A stretch of 64,000 nucleotides of DNA from Planctellipticum sp942493135 (GTDB lineage: Bacteria; Planctomycetota; Planctomycetia; Planctomycetales; Planctomycetaceae). The position numbers and the translations under genes were made by a program. Shown one piece after another: positions 1 through 7,298 of this stretch; the stretch's first letter is position 1; each line of letters starts with the position of its first letter. The notes under the pieces are model-generated. The model was not told where the DNA came from, did not search any database, and saw only the letters and a program-made list of their open reading frames with translations. The DNA lies in NCBI GenBank assembly GCA_942493135.1, contig OW818684.1:2418001-2482000 (forward strand), in the 5' to 3' direction.

Positions 1-686
1 CCCCAGAGAACATTCCGCAGCCCCTCGTCGACCAGCTCAAGGAAGGGGGCCGAATGATCATTCCCCTCGGCGAACGCTACAGCCAGGTCTTCCACCTGCT
101 CGAAAAGCAGGAGGGCAAGCTGGTGATGAAGAAGCTGATTCCGACGCTCTTCGTTCCGATGACGGGCATCTCCGAAGAACGTCGGCAGATCCTCCCTGAC
201 CCGCTGCATCCCGTCCTCTTCAACGGCAACTTCGAAGAAGACGCCAACGCAGACGGCCTTGCCGATCACTGGCACTATCAGCGCCAGGCAACGCTGGTGA
301 CCGAGGGCGCTCCCGAGGGGAAGTTCTGCTGGCTGCTGGAGAACGACGAGCTCGGCCGGCCCGCTCAGGGGCTCCAGGGCATGGCCATCGACGGCACGAA
401 AATCGGGTCCCTCGCCATCTCCGTCCGACATAAGACTGAAAACATCCGTTCCGGCAAGGAATCCTGGGAGCGCCCGGCCCTCGTCGTCCACTTCTACGAC
501 AGCCTGCGGAAGGAAGTCGAAACTAGTGGCGTCGGACCCTGGACCGCCGACGCCGACTGGGAACGCTCCTCGAAGACGATCGCGGTCCCCAAGTCGGCCC
601 GGGAAATGATCGTCCGCGTCGGGCTCAACGGAGCCACGGGCAAACTCTGGGTCGACGACGTCAAAATGTCACCGCTGCCGAGGTAG
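1..686 (+). CDS. pcm: Protein-L-isoaspartate O-methyltransferase (C-terminal part) fused to a jelly-roll-like domain; 5' truncated
   Basis: Open from the window edge (in frame from base 3) to the TAG at 684-686; 227 residues are visible. The first ~55 residues match the end of the SAM-dependent PCMT fold: IPQPLVDQLKEGGRMIIPLG is the typical post-motif segment, followed by strands ending in FVPMTG. The enzyme methylates isoaspartyl residues in damaged proteins. After a linker, a ~150-residue domain begins with NGNFEEDANADGLADHW, the opening typical of CBM4/9-like jelly-roll domains, and ends in LWVDDVKMS, also typical of these beta-sandwiches. Canonical PCMTs stop near where the linker begins, so this is a fusion. 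The sugar-binding implication is inference. The catalytic N-terminus lies outside the window. Confidence 0.85.
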   Translation, partial: PENIPQPLVDQLKEGGRMIIPLGERYSQVFHLLEKQEGKLVMKKLIPTLFVPMTGISEERRQILPDPLHPVLFNGNFEEDANADGLADHWHYQRQATLVTEGAPEGKFCWLLENDELGRPAQGLQGMAIDGTKIGSLAISVRHKTENIRSGKESWERPALVVHFYDSLRKEVETSGVGPWTADADWERSSKTIAVPKSAREMIVRVGLNGATGKLWVDDVKMSPLPR

Positions 687-1046
687 GTGGTGGTCAGCGG
701 CCAGTGGTCCGTCGTCGGTGGCGAATTGACGTCTCGCCGCCCACAGCTCACGCTCTGGGCTACCGTGATCCGCCCCTGACCGGGCTCAGAATCTTCGACC
801 GGCGCCTCTTCACCCCGCCAGGGGCGATCCATTGTAGCCCGGGGTGTCAACCCTGGGCGCTGATGATGCACGGCTCCCCCTTTTCGATATTCCGCCTTCC
901 TCATTCGACATGCTCCCCTCCGGAAACCTGTACAGGATTGCTCTTGACGGTCCGGTCTTGACCGCGCATTGGGACCTGGGGCATAATTAGGGGCTCCGAC
1001 CATTTGACAGGTCCGCCGAACCGCCCTGTGACGAAGGTTCCCGCTC
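687..1046. other. Intergenic mosaic of short dispersed repeats
   Basis: No convincing gene. The stretch consists of short palindromic or repeated modules: a quasi-palindrome at 837-858 (gcccggggt, 4-nt loop, accctgggc), and at 881-911 a module that recurs inverted at 45381-45411 with 28 of 31 bases matching. The segment cagtggtccgtcg near 701-713 also recurs in reverse complement near 45466-45478. The last ~80 bases should hold the promoter of the DksA-like gene, but I see no clear -35/-10 pair. Confidence 0.5.
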
Positions 1047-1439
1047 ATGCTGAAAGTTGCCGATTTCGAGGAGTTCAAGAACCTGCTCCTCGACGTGCGG
1101 GCCCGCATCCGGGGCGATGTGGAACACCTGACGTCCGAAGCGCTCGACCGCGACGCCGGAGGCGGCGAATCCCGCTCTCCCCAGCATCTGGCCGAACTGG
1201 GGACCGATACTTACGAACAGGATTTCGCCCTTCGCCGCGTTGAGAACGAGCAGGAAGTTCTCGTGGAGATTGAAGCGGCCTTGCAGCGAATCGAGGACGG
1301 AACGTATGGTCTGTGCGAGGCCTGCCTCGAAGCCGGCAAGACGCCGGCGAAAGCCGTGATCCCCAAGGCCCGACTGCGGGTCATTCCTTACGCCAGGAAC
1401 TGTGTCGAGTGCGAACGGAAGCGCGAGCTCAGCCACTGA
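1047..1439 (+). CDS. DksA/TraR family C4-type zinc-finger protein
   Basis: 130 residues. The N-terminal ~75 residues form an acidic helical/coiled-coil region, and the C-terminus carries the DksA/TraR zinc finger: CEAC at about 90-93 and CVEC near the end, with IPKARLRVIPYARNC between. Family members bind the RNA polymerase secondary channel, or are general zinc-finger proteins; which role applies here cannot be told. The EALDRDAGG.ESRSPQHLAELGTDTYEQD region resembles the common planctomycete/Firmicute YteA-like branch rather than E. coli DksA. The gene overlaps the start of lspA, implying co-transcription and translational coupling. Confidence 0.85.
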   Translation: MLKVADFEEFKNLLLDVRARIRGDVEHLTSEALDRDAGGGESRSPQHLAELGTDTYEQDFALRRVENEQEVLVEIEAALQRIEDGTYGLCEACLEAGKTPAKAVIPKARLRVIPYARNCVECERKRELSH

Positions 1440-2020
1440 CACACGCCGGCCCGGTCCCCTGGAGTCGGTATCCGGTCTTCTTCGGACTCGCCGCCGCCGC
1501 GCTCGCCTGGGATCTGTATTCCAAGTGGGCCGTCTTCGCGGATCTGGGCGTCGGCCGCATCAGCGACTGGCAGAAGGAATTCTTCGGCAACGGCGTCCGT
1601 TTCCGCCTGCACACCAACTTCAACTACGGCGCCCTCTGGGGCTTCGGCCAGGGATACACGTTCGTCTTCGCCGCCCTCAGCCTGGTCGCCGCCGTCGGCA
1701 TCCTCTACTGGCTCTTCGTCCGCGGCGGCGCCTGGAGCTGGTGGCTGACGATTGCGCTCGGTCTGATCCTCGGCGGCACCCTCGGCAACCTCTACGACCG
1801 CCTGGGACTGCACGGCTGGAAAGAGGGCGACGAGCAGGTCTATGCGGTGCGCGATTTCCTCGACTTCCAGTTCTTCGGCGTCTTCGACTGGGCGATCTTC
1901 AACTTCGCCGACAGCTACCTGGTGACCGGCGCCATCATGCTGGTCCTCTACTCGTTCAAGCCCGAACCGCGCTTAGCGGAAAGCGGTGAGCGGAAAGCGG
2001 AAAGCCAGATCGCCTGCTGA
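1409..2020 (+). CDS. lspA: Lipoprotein signal peptidase (signal peptidase II)
   Basis: Membrane aspartyl protease that cleaves the signal peptide of diacylglyceryl-prolipoproteins. Several hydrophobic segments are visible (FFGLAAAALAWDLYSKW; YTFVFAALSLVAAVGILYWL; WLTIALGLILGG; YLVTGAIMLVLYSF). Both catalytic motifs are present: GNLYDRL and FNFADSY supply the aspartate dyad. The start is uncertain: GTG at 1409 gives 203 aa; a CTG at 1436, exactly overlapping the TGA of the upstream gene, would give 194 aa. Either way the gene overlaps or abuts the DksA/TraR gene. The C-terminal tail (LAESGERKAESQIAC) is encoded by a repeated gcggaaagc module that is half of an inverted repeat (1990-2063), so the tail is probably not functional. 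Confidence 0.9.
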   Translation: MRTEARAQPLTHAGPVPWSRYPVFFGLAAAALAWDLYSKWAVFADLGVGRISDWQKEFFGNGVRFRLHTNFNYGALWGFGQGYTFVFAALSLVAAVGILYWLFVRGGAWSWWLTIALGLILGGTLGNLYDRLGLHGWKEGDEQVYAVRDFLDFQFFGVFDWAIFNFADSYLVTGAIMLVLYSFKPEPRLAESGERKAESQIAC

Positions 2021-2063
2021 CGGCTGTCTGCTTCGGAATTTTCTCTGGCTTTCAGCCTTCCGC
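1990..2063. repeat. Inverted repeat between convergent genes (possible bidirectional terminator)
   Basis: Arms 1990-2009 and 2044-2063 are complementary at 18 of 20 positions (gcggaaagcggaaagccaga against tctggctttcagccttccgc), with a 34-nt loop. The arms include the last codons of lspA and of the convergent H4MPT-pathway gene. The loop contains ggaattttctct, so a run of T exists, but inside the loop. Location suggests termination for both genes; it could equally be two inverted copies of a dispersed repeat. Confidence 0.5.
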
Positions 2064-3086
2064 CAATTCCGTCAGCCATCGCTCCTCGGCCAGCCTGGCC
2101 AGCGCGAACGCGCAAGCCGCCTCAGTCAGCGCCGGCGAGCAGATTTGATCGAGCGACTGGAACTTCGCCGCCGCCAATGCGGGGATGCGTTCCCGCACTG
2201 CGGGGATCAGAAAACTCCCTGAACCTGATGCGATGAGCTGGTCGCATGGTCCCGACTGGCGAGCCAGCACCTGCTCGACCGCCTGCGTGATCTGAGCGAG
2301 CTGACAGTCGCGGAATGCGCGGGCCAGCGCGGCGGCTTCCGCCAGCTCAATTTCAGTCCTGTCGCAGCAGAGCTGCCGGGCGAGACGATCGTGGGCCGCG
2401 GCCCGCGTCGCCGGTTTGCCGTTCGCCGTGTTCGTGTCCGACGGATCTTCCGGCAGTTCGCCGGTCAGCAGATAGACGTCCAGCGTCGTCGCGAAAAGTT
2501 CCGCGCCCAGCGGGCACAACCCGCCGCGAAACGGGATTTCTCCCGCGACGGCGCAGAGAGGCGTCCGCCGCACTCCGGTATAGACCAGTTCGCGCGACAG
2601 CAATCGTCCCACGTCCGTCCGTCCCTCGGGGACCGGCAGTCCATCTTCGAGCGGGATGACGTCCGTCGTGGTCGTGCCAATGTCGAGGACCAGGGCGTTG
2701 CCCTGCGGTTGCAGCCGGCCCAGCCAGGTCGCCAGGGCGTGCCAGTTGGCGGCGGCGGTCAGCAGCGGTTCGTCGAGAGCTTCCTCGGGGGTGACGAACT
2801 CGCCGGAGGTCTGCCAGACATCGATCGGGCACTCCTCCGCGACGGCGATCACCGCGGCGAGGATCTCGCGGACCCCCTCGGCCTTGGTGTCGTAGCAGTC
2901 GGCGAGTTCGCCGGTCATCGCGACGGCGAGGCGATCGGGAGCGGGGAGCGTGCTGAGCAGCTCGCGGAGGGCGGCCGGCAGGCGCTGGGGTTCGCGCCAG
3001 AGGGGAAAGGCGAGCGTCACCGCCTGCCCATCGGCGGTGGCCGCCTTGAGATTCGCCCCGCCGATATCGAGTCCGAATGTCTGCAT
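2052..3086 (-). CDS. H4MPT-linked C1 transfer pathway protein, MfnF-like (hydantoinase/oxoprolinase fold)
   Basis: 344 residues from the ATG at 3086, chosen because an AGAGGA Shine-Dalgarno sits just upstream and the protein then begins QTFGLDIGGANLKAA, the N-terminal phosphate-binding loop. An upstream in-frame extension to 3200 crosses a hairpin repeat and is rejected. A second ASKHA-type motif, LVLDIGTTTTDVIPL, occurs mid-protein, and ASGSGSFLIP near the C-terminus. The pattern fits the family of probable H4MPT-linked C1 transfer proteins that includes archaeal MfnF, which joins the two halves of the methanofuran cofactor. Known planctomycete biology: many carry H4MPT-dependent formaldehyde oxidation genes scattered singly, as here. 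No other pathway gene is in the window. Confidence 0.75.
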   Translation of the reverse strand: MQTFGLDIGGANLKAATADGQAVTLAFPLWREPQRLPAALRELLSTLPAPDRLAVAMTGELADCYDTKAEGVREILAAVIAVAEECPIDVWQTSGEFVTPEEALDEPLLTAAANWHALATWLGRLQPQGNALVLDIGTTTTDVIPLEDGLPVPEGRTDVGRLLSRELVYTGVRRTPLCAVAGEIPFRGGLCPLGAELFATTLDVYLLTGELPEDPSDTNTANGKPATRAAAHDRLARQLCCDRTEIELAEAAALARAFRDCQLAQITQAVEQVLARQSGPCDQLIASGSGSFLIPAVRERIPALAAAKFQSLDQICSPALTEAACAFALARLAEERWLTELAEG

Positions 3087-3122
3087 GAAATCCTCTGAAC
3101 GGGCCGTTGGACCACTGAATTC

Positions 3123-3200
3123 GTGTGCCGCGGCCGTGTCGGCCGTGACTTGTTCCAAGGGAACTGGAGCGCTCGCACGGCTGACACAGCCGTGGCACAC
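3123..3200. repeat. REP-like long hairpin
   Basis: Arms 3123-3147 and 3176-3200 pair at 22 of 25 positions, with two of the three mismatches being G.U-compatible in RNA. The arms read gtgtgccgcggccgtg... and ...cagccgtggcacac. The 28-nt loop holds a smaller gttcc/ggaac hairpin. It lies upstream of the MfnF-like gene. The gtggcac core recurs in the hairpin at 23216-23306. Confidence 0.65.
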
Positions 3201-3885
3201 TTTACTTCAACGGACTGTTCAATGCGTTGCTTGTGCGCGCACGACGGCGCCGGGCGAAACTCGGCGAGTTCGCTTGACGGCGTGACCGCGTCCGGTTGTC
3301 GCCGGCCCGGACGGGCGAGGGGCGGCTTTGTGACGGCTGCCCCACGCCGCGTCTTTTGGCTGGCGTCGATCAGGTCCACCGGTTGTGGTGGCAAGTCGGA
3401 GAAACCCGACGTCGAGCGATCCGCGCACACGAGGTGCGCCTCCGCCGGTCCGTCCTTGGGGGGACGTCCCGGTTCGGGCCCTGATCAGGCCCGCTGCCGG
3501 CCGGGATTCGCCCGGGCGTCCGCGGCGAACCGCAAACGTGCATGCATGTCGTTTCCCGACCGACGGAGGCTATCCTGGGGTGTTAACGAATTCCTGTTCA
3601 ATAGGAATTGCGAACTTTTTTCAGATTTCGGAGAATTTCGAAGAGAGTTCACCGCGGAGTCTCGGAGGACGCGGAGAGCTGAGGGAGAAGATAGCAACCA
3701 CGAATGACACGAATGCACGCGAATGAAGACCGAGAGAACGGAACCACGGAGGACACGGAAGTCACGAAGTAAGAAGAGTGAGTTTTGATTTTGCCCCCTC
3801 GCCTGCCGTCGGCGGCGGGAGAGGGCCGGGGTGAGGGTTTTCGAGCTTGGAGCTACGGTTGAATCATTTTGAAGAAAACCGCCTG
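3201..3885. other. Intergenic region with tandem short repeats
   Basis: No gene supported: frames here have unlikely composition and no recognisable domain. From about 3648 the sequence is repeat-like: ttcaccgcggagtctcggag, then cgaatgacacgaatgcacg within 3697-3725, a unit related to 7027-7054, then a second accacgga...acacggaag segment. At 3793-3838 is a gggagagggccggggtgagg module common in bacterial intergenic DNA. The end of the region should contain the promoter of the tandem membrane-protein genes. Confidence 0.5.
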
Positions 3886-4584
3886 ATGCCGTCGACCTCG
3901 ATCGACTCCGCCCGCCGCTGGTTCCTCGGCCTGTCGCAGTTGCAGAAGACGCTGGTGTTTGGCGGGCTGGGGATGCTGTCGGGGTGGGTGACGACTGTGT
4001 CTCTGGCTGGCTGGCGAGCAAACTCGCCACCGGACTTCGGCATCCTTGTGGCGGCTGTCGTCGTTCCCGGTCTGGCGTTCAGCCTGCTGGTGACCGGCCC
4101 GCTGTACGTTCTGAATTCCGCCAGACTGAGCGTCTGGCTCCAGTCTCTACTGCTGGTCACGGTCCTGCATCCCGTCGCTGTCATCGGGTATGCGTTGCTC
4201 AGCGCGTACGTCGCGTATCAGCCGCTGTTGCCTCTACACGTATACTGCGTTGCAGGGGCAGTCGGTGCGTCCTTCGGCTTTCTGCTGGCCGGTTGCAGCT
4301 CGCCGACTCATTGGGCTCGCGAGTTCCGCACTGTTCTTGTGACCTCGCTCGGCATGGGCCTCGCGTCCGTCGCGGTCGCCATCGGAATGACGCGGAATCT
4401 CGTGTTCCTTCTCGCATTCTCTCCGGCACTCCAGAGTTTCTTTCACGTGGCATTAACCCTCGTCACGCTGCACACGACGGCGGCGATCTGCCTGTCGTGG
4501 CGAGAGTGGCCGACGAACGAAGAAGCCGAGTCGATTCCGAGAGAACTGCAGTCCGTCGTTGAATCGCAGACGGCGTCATTCTGA
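3886..4584 (+). CDS. Multi-pass membrane protein of unknown function, tandem paralog 1
   Basis: 232 residues from the ATG at 3886. This start is preferred over a TTG at 3847 because the protein then begins MPSTSIDSARRWFLGL, aligning with the next gene's MTPPTSMDSARRRFLQL. About six hydrophobic segments follow a conserved QLQK..VFGGLGM.SGWVTT stretch at residues ~18-40. No recognised domain, signal peptide or catalytic motif. The C-terminal ~25 residues are soluble and acidic. The gap to the next gene is 21 bp, so the pair is almost certainly one transcript. Function unknown; context with a downstream phosphatase is suggestive only. Confidence 0.7.
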   Translation: MPSTSIDSARRWFLGLSQLQKTLVFGGLGMLSGWVTTVSLAGWRANSPPDFGILVAAVVVPGLAFSLLVTGPLYVLNSARLSVWLQSLLLVTVLHPVAVIGYALLSAYVAYQPLLPLHVYCVAGAVGASFGFLLAGCSSPTHWAREFRTVLVTSLGMGLASVAVAIGMTRNLVFLLAFSPALQSFFHVALTLVTLHTTAAICLSWREWPTNEEAESIPRELQSVVESQTASF

Positions 4585-4605
4585 TTCCCCAGAGGCAGAA
4601 TCCAC

Positions 4606-5370
4606 ATGACACCGCCGACCTCGATGGACTCCGCCCGCCGCCGATTTCTGCAACTGCCACAGTTGCAGAAATCGGCGGTCTTCGGCGGGCTGGGGATGGT
4701 TTCGGGGTGGGTGACGACGTTAATTGTTGAGTTGACTTATCGCAGTGAAGGAATGCGTGCTGCGGCGCTCGCAGCGTATCTCGTGCCGGGTCCGATTCTG
4801 TGGTTGGTTGTCGCGGCCCCGATGCATTTCTGGGCGAGCGGAGATCTCCTTCGGTGGGTGTGGTCGCTGCTGATCGTTCCCTTTATATTCCCCGCAGCAT
4901 TCGCCGCGCTGCTTGTCAGCGCGACGAACACTCCCAACAGCCCGCTCCAGTCCTGGAATGCGCTGCCCGTCGCCGTTGTCGGCGGTGCTTTTGGTCATGC
5001 GCTGGCACTGTGCTGCATACCGCGCGGGGGTGCGAAGAACCGTCGAGCGATAGATGTGACCATCTGGAGTCTGGCCGCCGTCGCTCTCCTGATCGTCTGG
5101 GTTGAGAGCCGAATTGAGTCCGACATTCCCGGACTTCCGTCCTCTGTGGCCAGGATGATTCGTTGGGCAGTACTCTTTGTGACGCTTCACTCCGTGGCCG
5201 CGGCCTGCCTGTCATTGCGTGCATGGCCGAACGGATTTGCCGATACCTCTCCTGAATCTCCAGGTTCGCTCGACGGTTGGGCGAGGAAATTCGCCGAGGC
5301 GCCTTTGGCGTGGGGTCACGAGCCTGCGTCTCAGCCGGCGCTCGACAACCCCGCTACACTTCCTTCATGA
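4606..5370 (+). CDS. Multi-pass membrane protein of unknown function, tandem paralog 2
   Basis: 254 residues. Paralog of the upstream gene, sharing DSARR.FL.L.QLQK..VFGGLGM.SGWVTT at the N-terminus and VTLH..AA.CLS.R.WP near the C-terminus; the middle has diverged. About six hydrophobic segments. The N-terminal coding region contains a perfect 19-bp palindrome (4638-4678) absent from paralog 1. The TGA at 5368-5370 overlaps the ATG (5367) of the phosphatase gene in an ATGA arrangement, indicating translational coupling. The longer C-terminal soluble tail is low in recognisable features. Confidence 0.7.
   Translation: MTPPTSMDSARRRFLQLPQLQKSAVFGGLGMVSGWVTTLIVELTYRSEGMRAAALAAYLVPGPILWLVVAAPMHFWASGDLLRWVWSLLIVPFIFPAAFAALLVSATNTPNSPLQSWNALPVAVVGGAFGHALALCCIPRGGAKNRRAIDVTIWSLAAVALLIVWVESRIESDIPGLPSSVARMIRWAVLFVTLHSVAAACLSLRAWPNGFADTSPESPGSLDGWARKFAEAPLAWGHEPASQPALDNPATLPS
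4638..4678. repeat. Perfect 19-bp palindrome with 3-nt loop inside a coding region
   Basis: Left arm 4638-4656 (ccgccgatttctgcaactg), loop cca, right arm 4660-4678 (cagttgcagaaatcggcgg); every base pairs. It spans codons 11-25 of the second membrane paralog. In the first paralog the right-arm region is similar but the left-arm region is not complementary. Confidence 0.95.
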
Positions 5371-6077
5371 GCGGACGACTCCTCACCATCGGCGATATCC
5401 ACGGCTGCGTCTCCGCACTCGACGCGATCCTGAAAGAAGCCGCGCCGGAGGCGGACGAGACCGTCGTCGTCCTGGGGGACGTCATCGACCGCGGGCCGGA
5501 TACGCCGGGGGTCATCGAACGCCTGCTGGACCTCCAACGCCGCTGCAGGCTGGTACTGATCCGGGGAAATCACGAGGAGCAGTTCTTCCGCTCGTTCGAC
5601 GAACCGTCGGCGTTTGACGCCTGGATGCTGCACGGCGGAGCCGAGACCCTCGCGCAATATGGCGGGCGGATGGACCGGATTCCCGAGGAGCACGTCGAAT
5701 TTCTGCAGCGGTCAGTCGACTGGTTCGAGCAGGGGGATGCGCTCTTCGCTCACGCGGGCCTGGCGGCGGACGTCCCGCTGGAGGATCAGTCGTCCGCGTG
5801 GCTCCGCTGGATCAAGCACACGCCGGACCGGCCGGTCTGGCAGCCGGAGAAGACGGTCTACGTGGGGCATACGCCGCAGAAGTCCGGGTTGCCGCTGGCG
5901 ACGCCCGGCTGGTGCGCGATCGACACCTGGGCCTACGGAGCCCTCCGCGGGGCCGATGGCTGGCTGACCTGCGTGGATGTGTGGAACGGGACGTACTGGC
6001 AGGCCCGCGAAGGGGGCGGCGTGCGGGAGGGGACGATCGAGCGACCATCGACTTCACATCGCCAACCACAATGGTGA
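5367..6077 (+). CDS. Metallophosphoesterase, PPP-type serine/threonine phosphatase (PrpA/ApaH-like)
   Basis: 236 residues from ATG 5367, overlapping the upstream stop by four bases. All signature metal-binding motifs of the PPP superfamily are visible: GDIHG (N-terminus), GDVIDRG, and RGNHE, then FAHAGL and VGHTP as the histidine ligands later on. Members hydrolyse protein phosphoserine/threonine or Ap4A; small bacterial versions such as PrpA act on phosphoproteins. Substrate not deducible. Coupled to the two membrane-protein genes, so possibly recruited to or regulated with them (inference). The C-terminal ~15 residues (VREGTIERPSTSHRQPQW) run toward repeat DNA and may be unconserved. Confidence 0.9.
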   Translation: MSGRLLTIGDIHGCVSALDAILKEAAPEADETVVVLGDVIDRGPDTPGVIERLLDLQRRCRLVLIRGNHEEQFFRSFDEPSAFDAWMLHGGAETLAQYGGRMDRIPEEHVEFLQRSVDWFEQGDALFAHAGLAADVPLEDQSSAWLRWIKHTPDRPVWQPEKTVYVGHTPQKSGLPLATPGWCAIDTWAYGALRGADGWLTCVDVWNGTYWQAREGGGVREGTIERPSTSHRQPQW

Positions 6078-6181
6078 GACGCGCCTCCGGTCCCCTTTCC
6101 CGACGTCTGCGTTGGGAGAGGGGCAGGGCCGTCTTTTCTCCGTGGACGAGACCCCGACACTTCCGAAGACCGTCACCCTGG

Positions 6182-6211
6182 CCCTCTCCCACATCAGAAT
6201 GCGGGAGAGGG
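6182..6211. terminator. Hairpin between convergent genes, repeat-derived
   Basis: ccctctccc (6182-6190) pairs with gggagaggg (6203-6211) over 9 bp with a 12-nt loop, in the 155-bp gap between the convergent phosphatase and Tat-protein genes. No T-run follows on either strand, so it may be simply a dispersed gggagaggg module (a similar one lies near 3820) rather than an intrinsic terminator. Confidence 0.4.
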
Positions 6212-6232
6212 GACAAGGCCGCAATCCTTCAG

Positions 6233-6613
6233 TCAGCGCCCCAGAAGTTCGCCGAGATCGGATCGCCAGGCCTGAAATCCGGGGCCGGGCTCGTCGGCGT
6301 TCGTCAGGGGAAACCGGTTGAGAGTTCGGCCGCGGGAAAGATCCCCCGCGATGTCGCCGTAGATCCCCTGTAGAACCCCCTCGTCCCGGTAGTGCGGGCT
6401 GGGATAGTGCTGCACCAGATACGTCAGCAGCAGGGCCTCTTCGGTCGGCAAGGCCGGTTCTGGGGGGAGGTTGACCGGGTCGTCAGCCGAAGCGGGCGGT
6501 TCTATGCGATCGGGCGGCGCGGCCGTTGCTTCCCGCAGTCCGAGGAATGCGACGCCACCCAAGAGTCCCCGGCGGGCGAACTCCCGGCGATCGAGCGGGC
6601 CGGAATCCGACAT
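6233..6613 (-). CDS. Small Tat-exported protein of unknown function
   Basis: 126 residues. The N-terminus DRREFARRGLLGGVAFLGL is a twin-arginine signal: RR-x-F followed by a short hydrophobic stretch and an AxA-like site near ATAA. The mature part has a Pro-rich linker (~38-57) and a compact domain containing TYLVQHYPSPHYRDEGVLQG and LNRFPLTNADEPG. I do not recognise the family. It is followed at 12 bp spacing, in transcription order, after the cupin gene (6988-6626), so the two are likely an operon with this gene second. Confidence 0.7.
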   Translation of the reverse strand: MSDSGPLDRREFARRGLLGGVAFLGLREATAAPPDRIEPPASADDPVNLPPEPALPTEEALLLTYLVQHYPSPHYRDEGVLQGIYGDIAGDLSRGRTLNRFPLTNADEPGPGFQAWRSDLGELLGR

Positions 6614-6625
6614 GCAGTGCTCCCT

Positions 6626-6988
6626 TCAGACGCCCGGCAGCGGGGGAATGTAGTTGTTAATCAGCTCGGCGTAATCTTCGCGAACGGGACTGAAGACGTC
6701 CAGCACGACCGCGGGACCGTCGACCGCCACCGCGCGGTGCGGGACGCCGGGCGGGATCAGGAACATCGAGCCCCTTTCGACGATGCGGGTTTCGTCGCCG
6801 ATGGTGAGCTGGACTTTGCCTTCGAGCAGAATTCCCCCCTGCTCGTGGGGATGGTGATGCAGCGGCACCTCGGCCCCGTCCTCCATTTCGAGGTAGGAGA
6901 GCATCAGGTTCTGCCCGAACGGCGTCCGGAGTTTGCAGCCGGGAACGGGAGTGATGGCCGGAATGGTGGAGAGGTCGATGAAACCCAT
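6626..6988 (-). CDS. Cupin-domain protein
   Basis: 120 residues from the ATG at 6988; the upstream in-frame extension to 7192 is encoded by repeat DNA and rejected. Single-domain conserved barrel: the first cupin motif is PLHHHPHEQGGILLEGKVQL (metal-binding His residues plus Glu) and the second is PPGVPHRAVA. Such proteins bind a divalent metal and act as small enzymes or sugar/ligand sensors; no specific substrate can be read. First gene of a probable two-gene unit with the Tat protein downstream. Confidence 0.85.
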   Translation of the reverse strand: MGFIDLSTIPAITPVPGCKLRTPFGQNLMLSYLEMEDGAEVPLHHHPHEQGGILLEGKVQLTIGDETRIVERGSMFLIPPGVPHRAVAVDGPAVVLDVFSPVREDYAELINNYIPPLPGV

Positions 6989-7090
6989 GGGAGACAGCCC
7001 TGATGAGTGGAAGACGCTGATTTCATCAACGAATCGCACGAATTCACGCGAATGTCCAGACGGAATGCGGAACTGGCTCGCACGAAAGAC

Positions 7091-7298
7091 GATTTCACCG
7101 CCGTGCCGCGGAAGACGCGGAGAAGAAATCCGGAGAGTGAAAAGTGAGTATTGAGTAGTGATGAGTGCAAAGTGACGGAGAACGTGATCCACAGCCGGGT
7201 GGCGAGTCCTTCATTTTGCACTATTCACTCCTCACTCCTCACTACTCACTTTTCACTTTTCACTTTCCGGATCTTCTCGGTCTTCTGCGGTGAATCCT
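7091..7298. repeat. Two inverted copies of a dispersed repeat
   Basis: The unit at about 7091-7172 (ttcaccgc...gacgcggagaagaa..ccgg.gagtgaaaagtgag...gagtgcaaa) returns in reverse complement at about 7215-7298. The arms share the order of sub-motifs: caccgc, gaag, ccgg, several gtgaaaagtgag repeats, and tgcaaa. Upstream at 7027-7054 is the acgaatcgcacgaattcacg module related to 3697-3725. This fills the 317-bp gap between the cupin start and the expected end (7306) of the TPR gene; no gene is seen in it. Confidence 0.7.

Noticed and set aside
704..961. 85-residue open frame
   Set aside because: Composed of dispersed palindromic modules, unusual composition, no ribosome-binding site or domain.
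3123..3707. 194-residue frame in the 3.1-3.7 kb gap
   Set aside because: Starts inside a REP hairpin and runs into tandem repeat modules; no similarity to any family.
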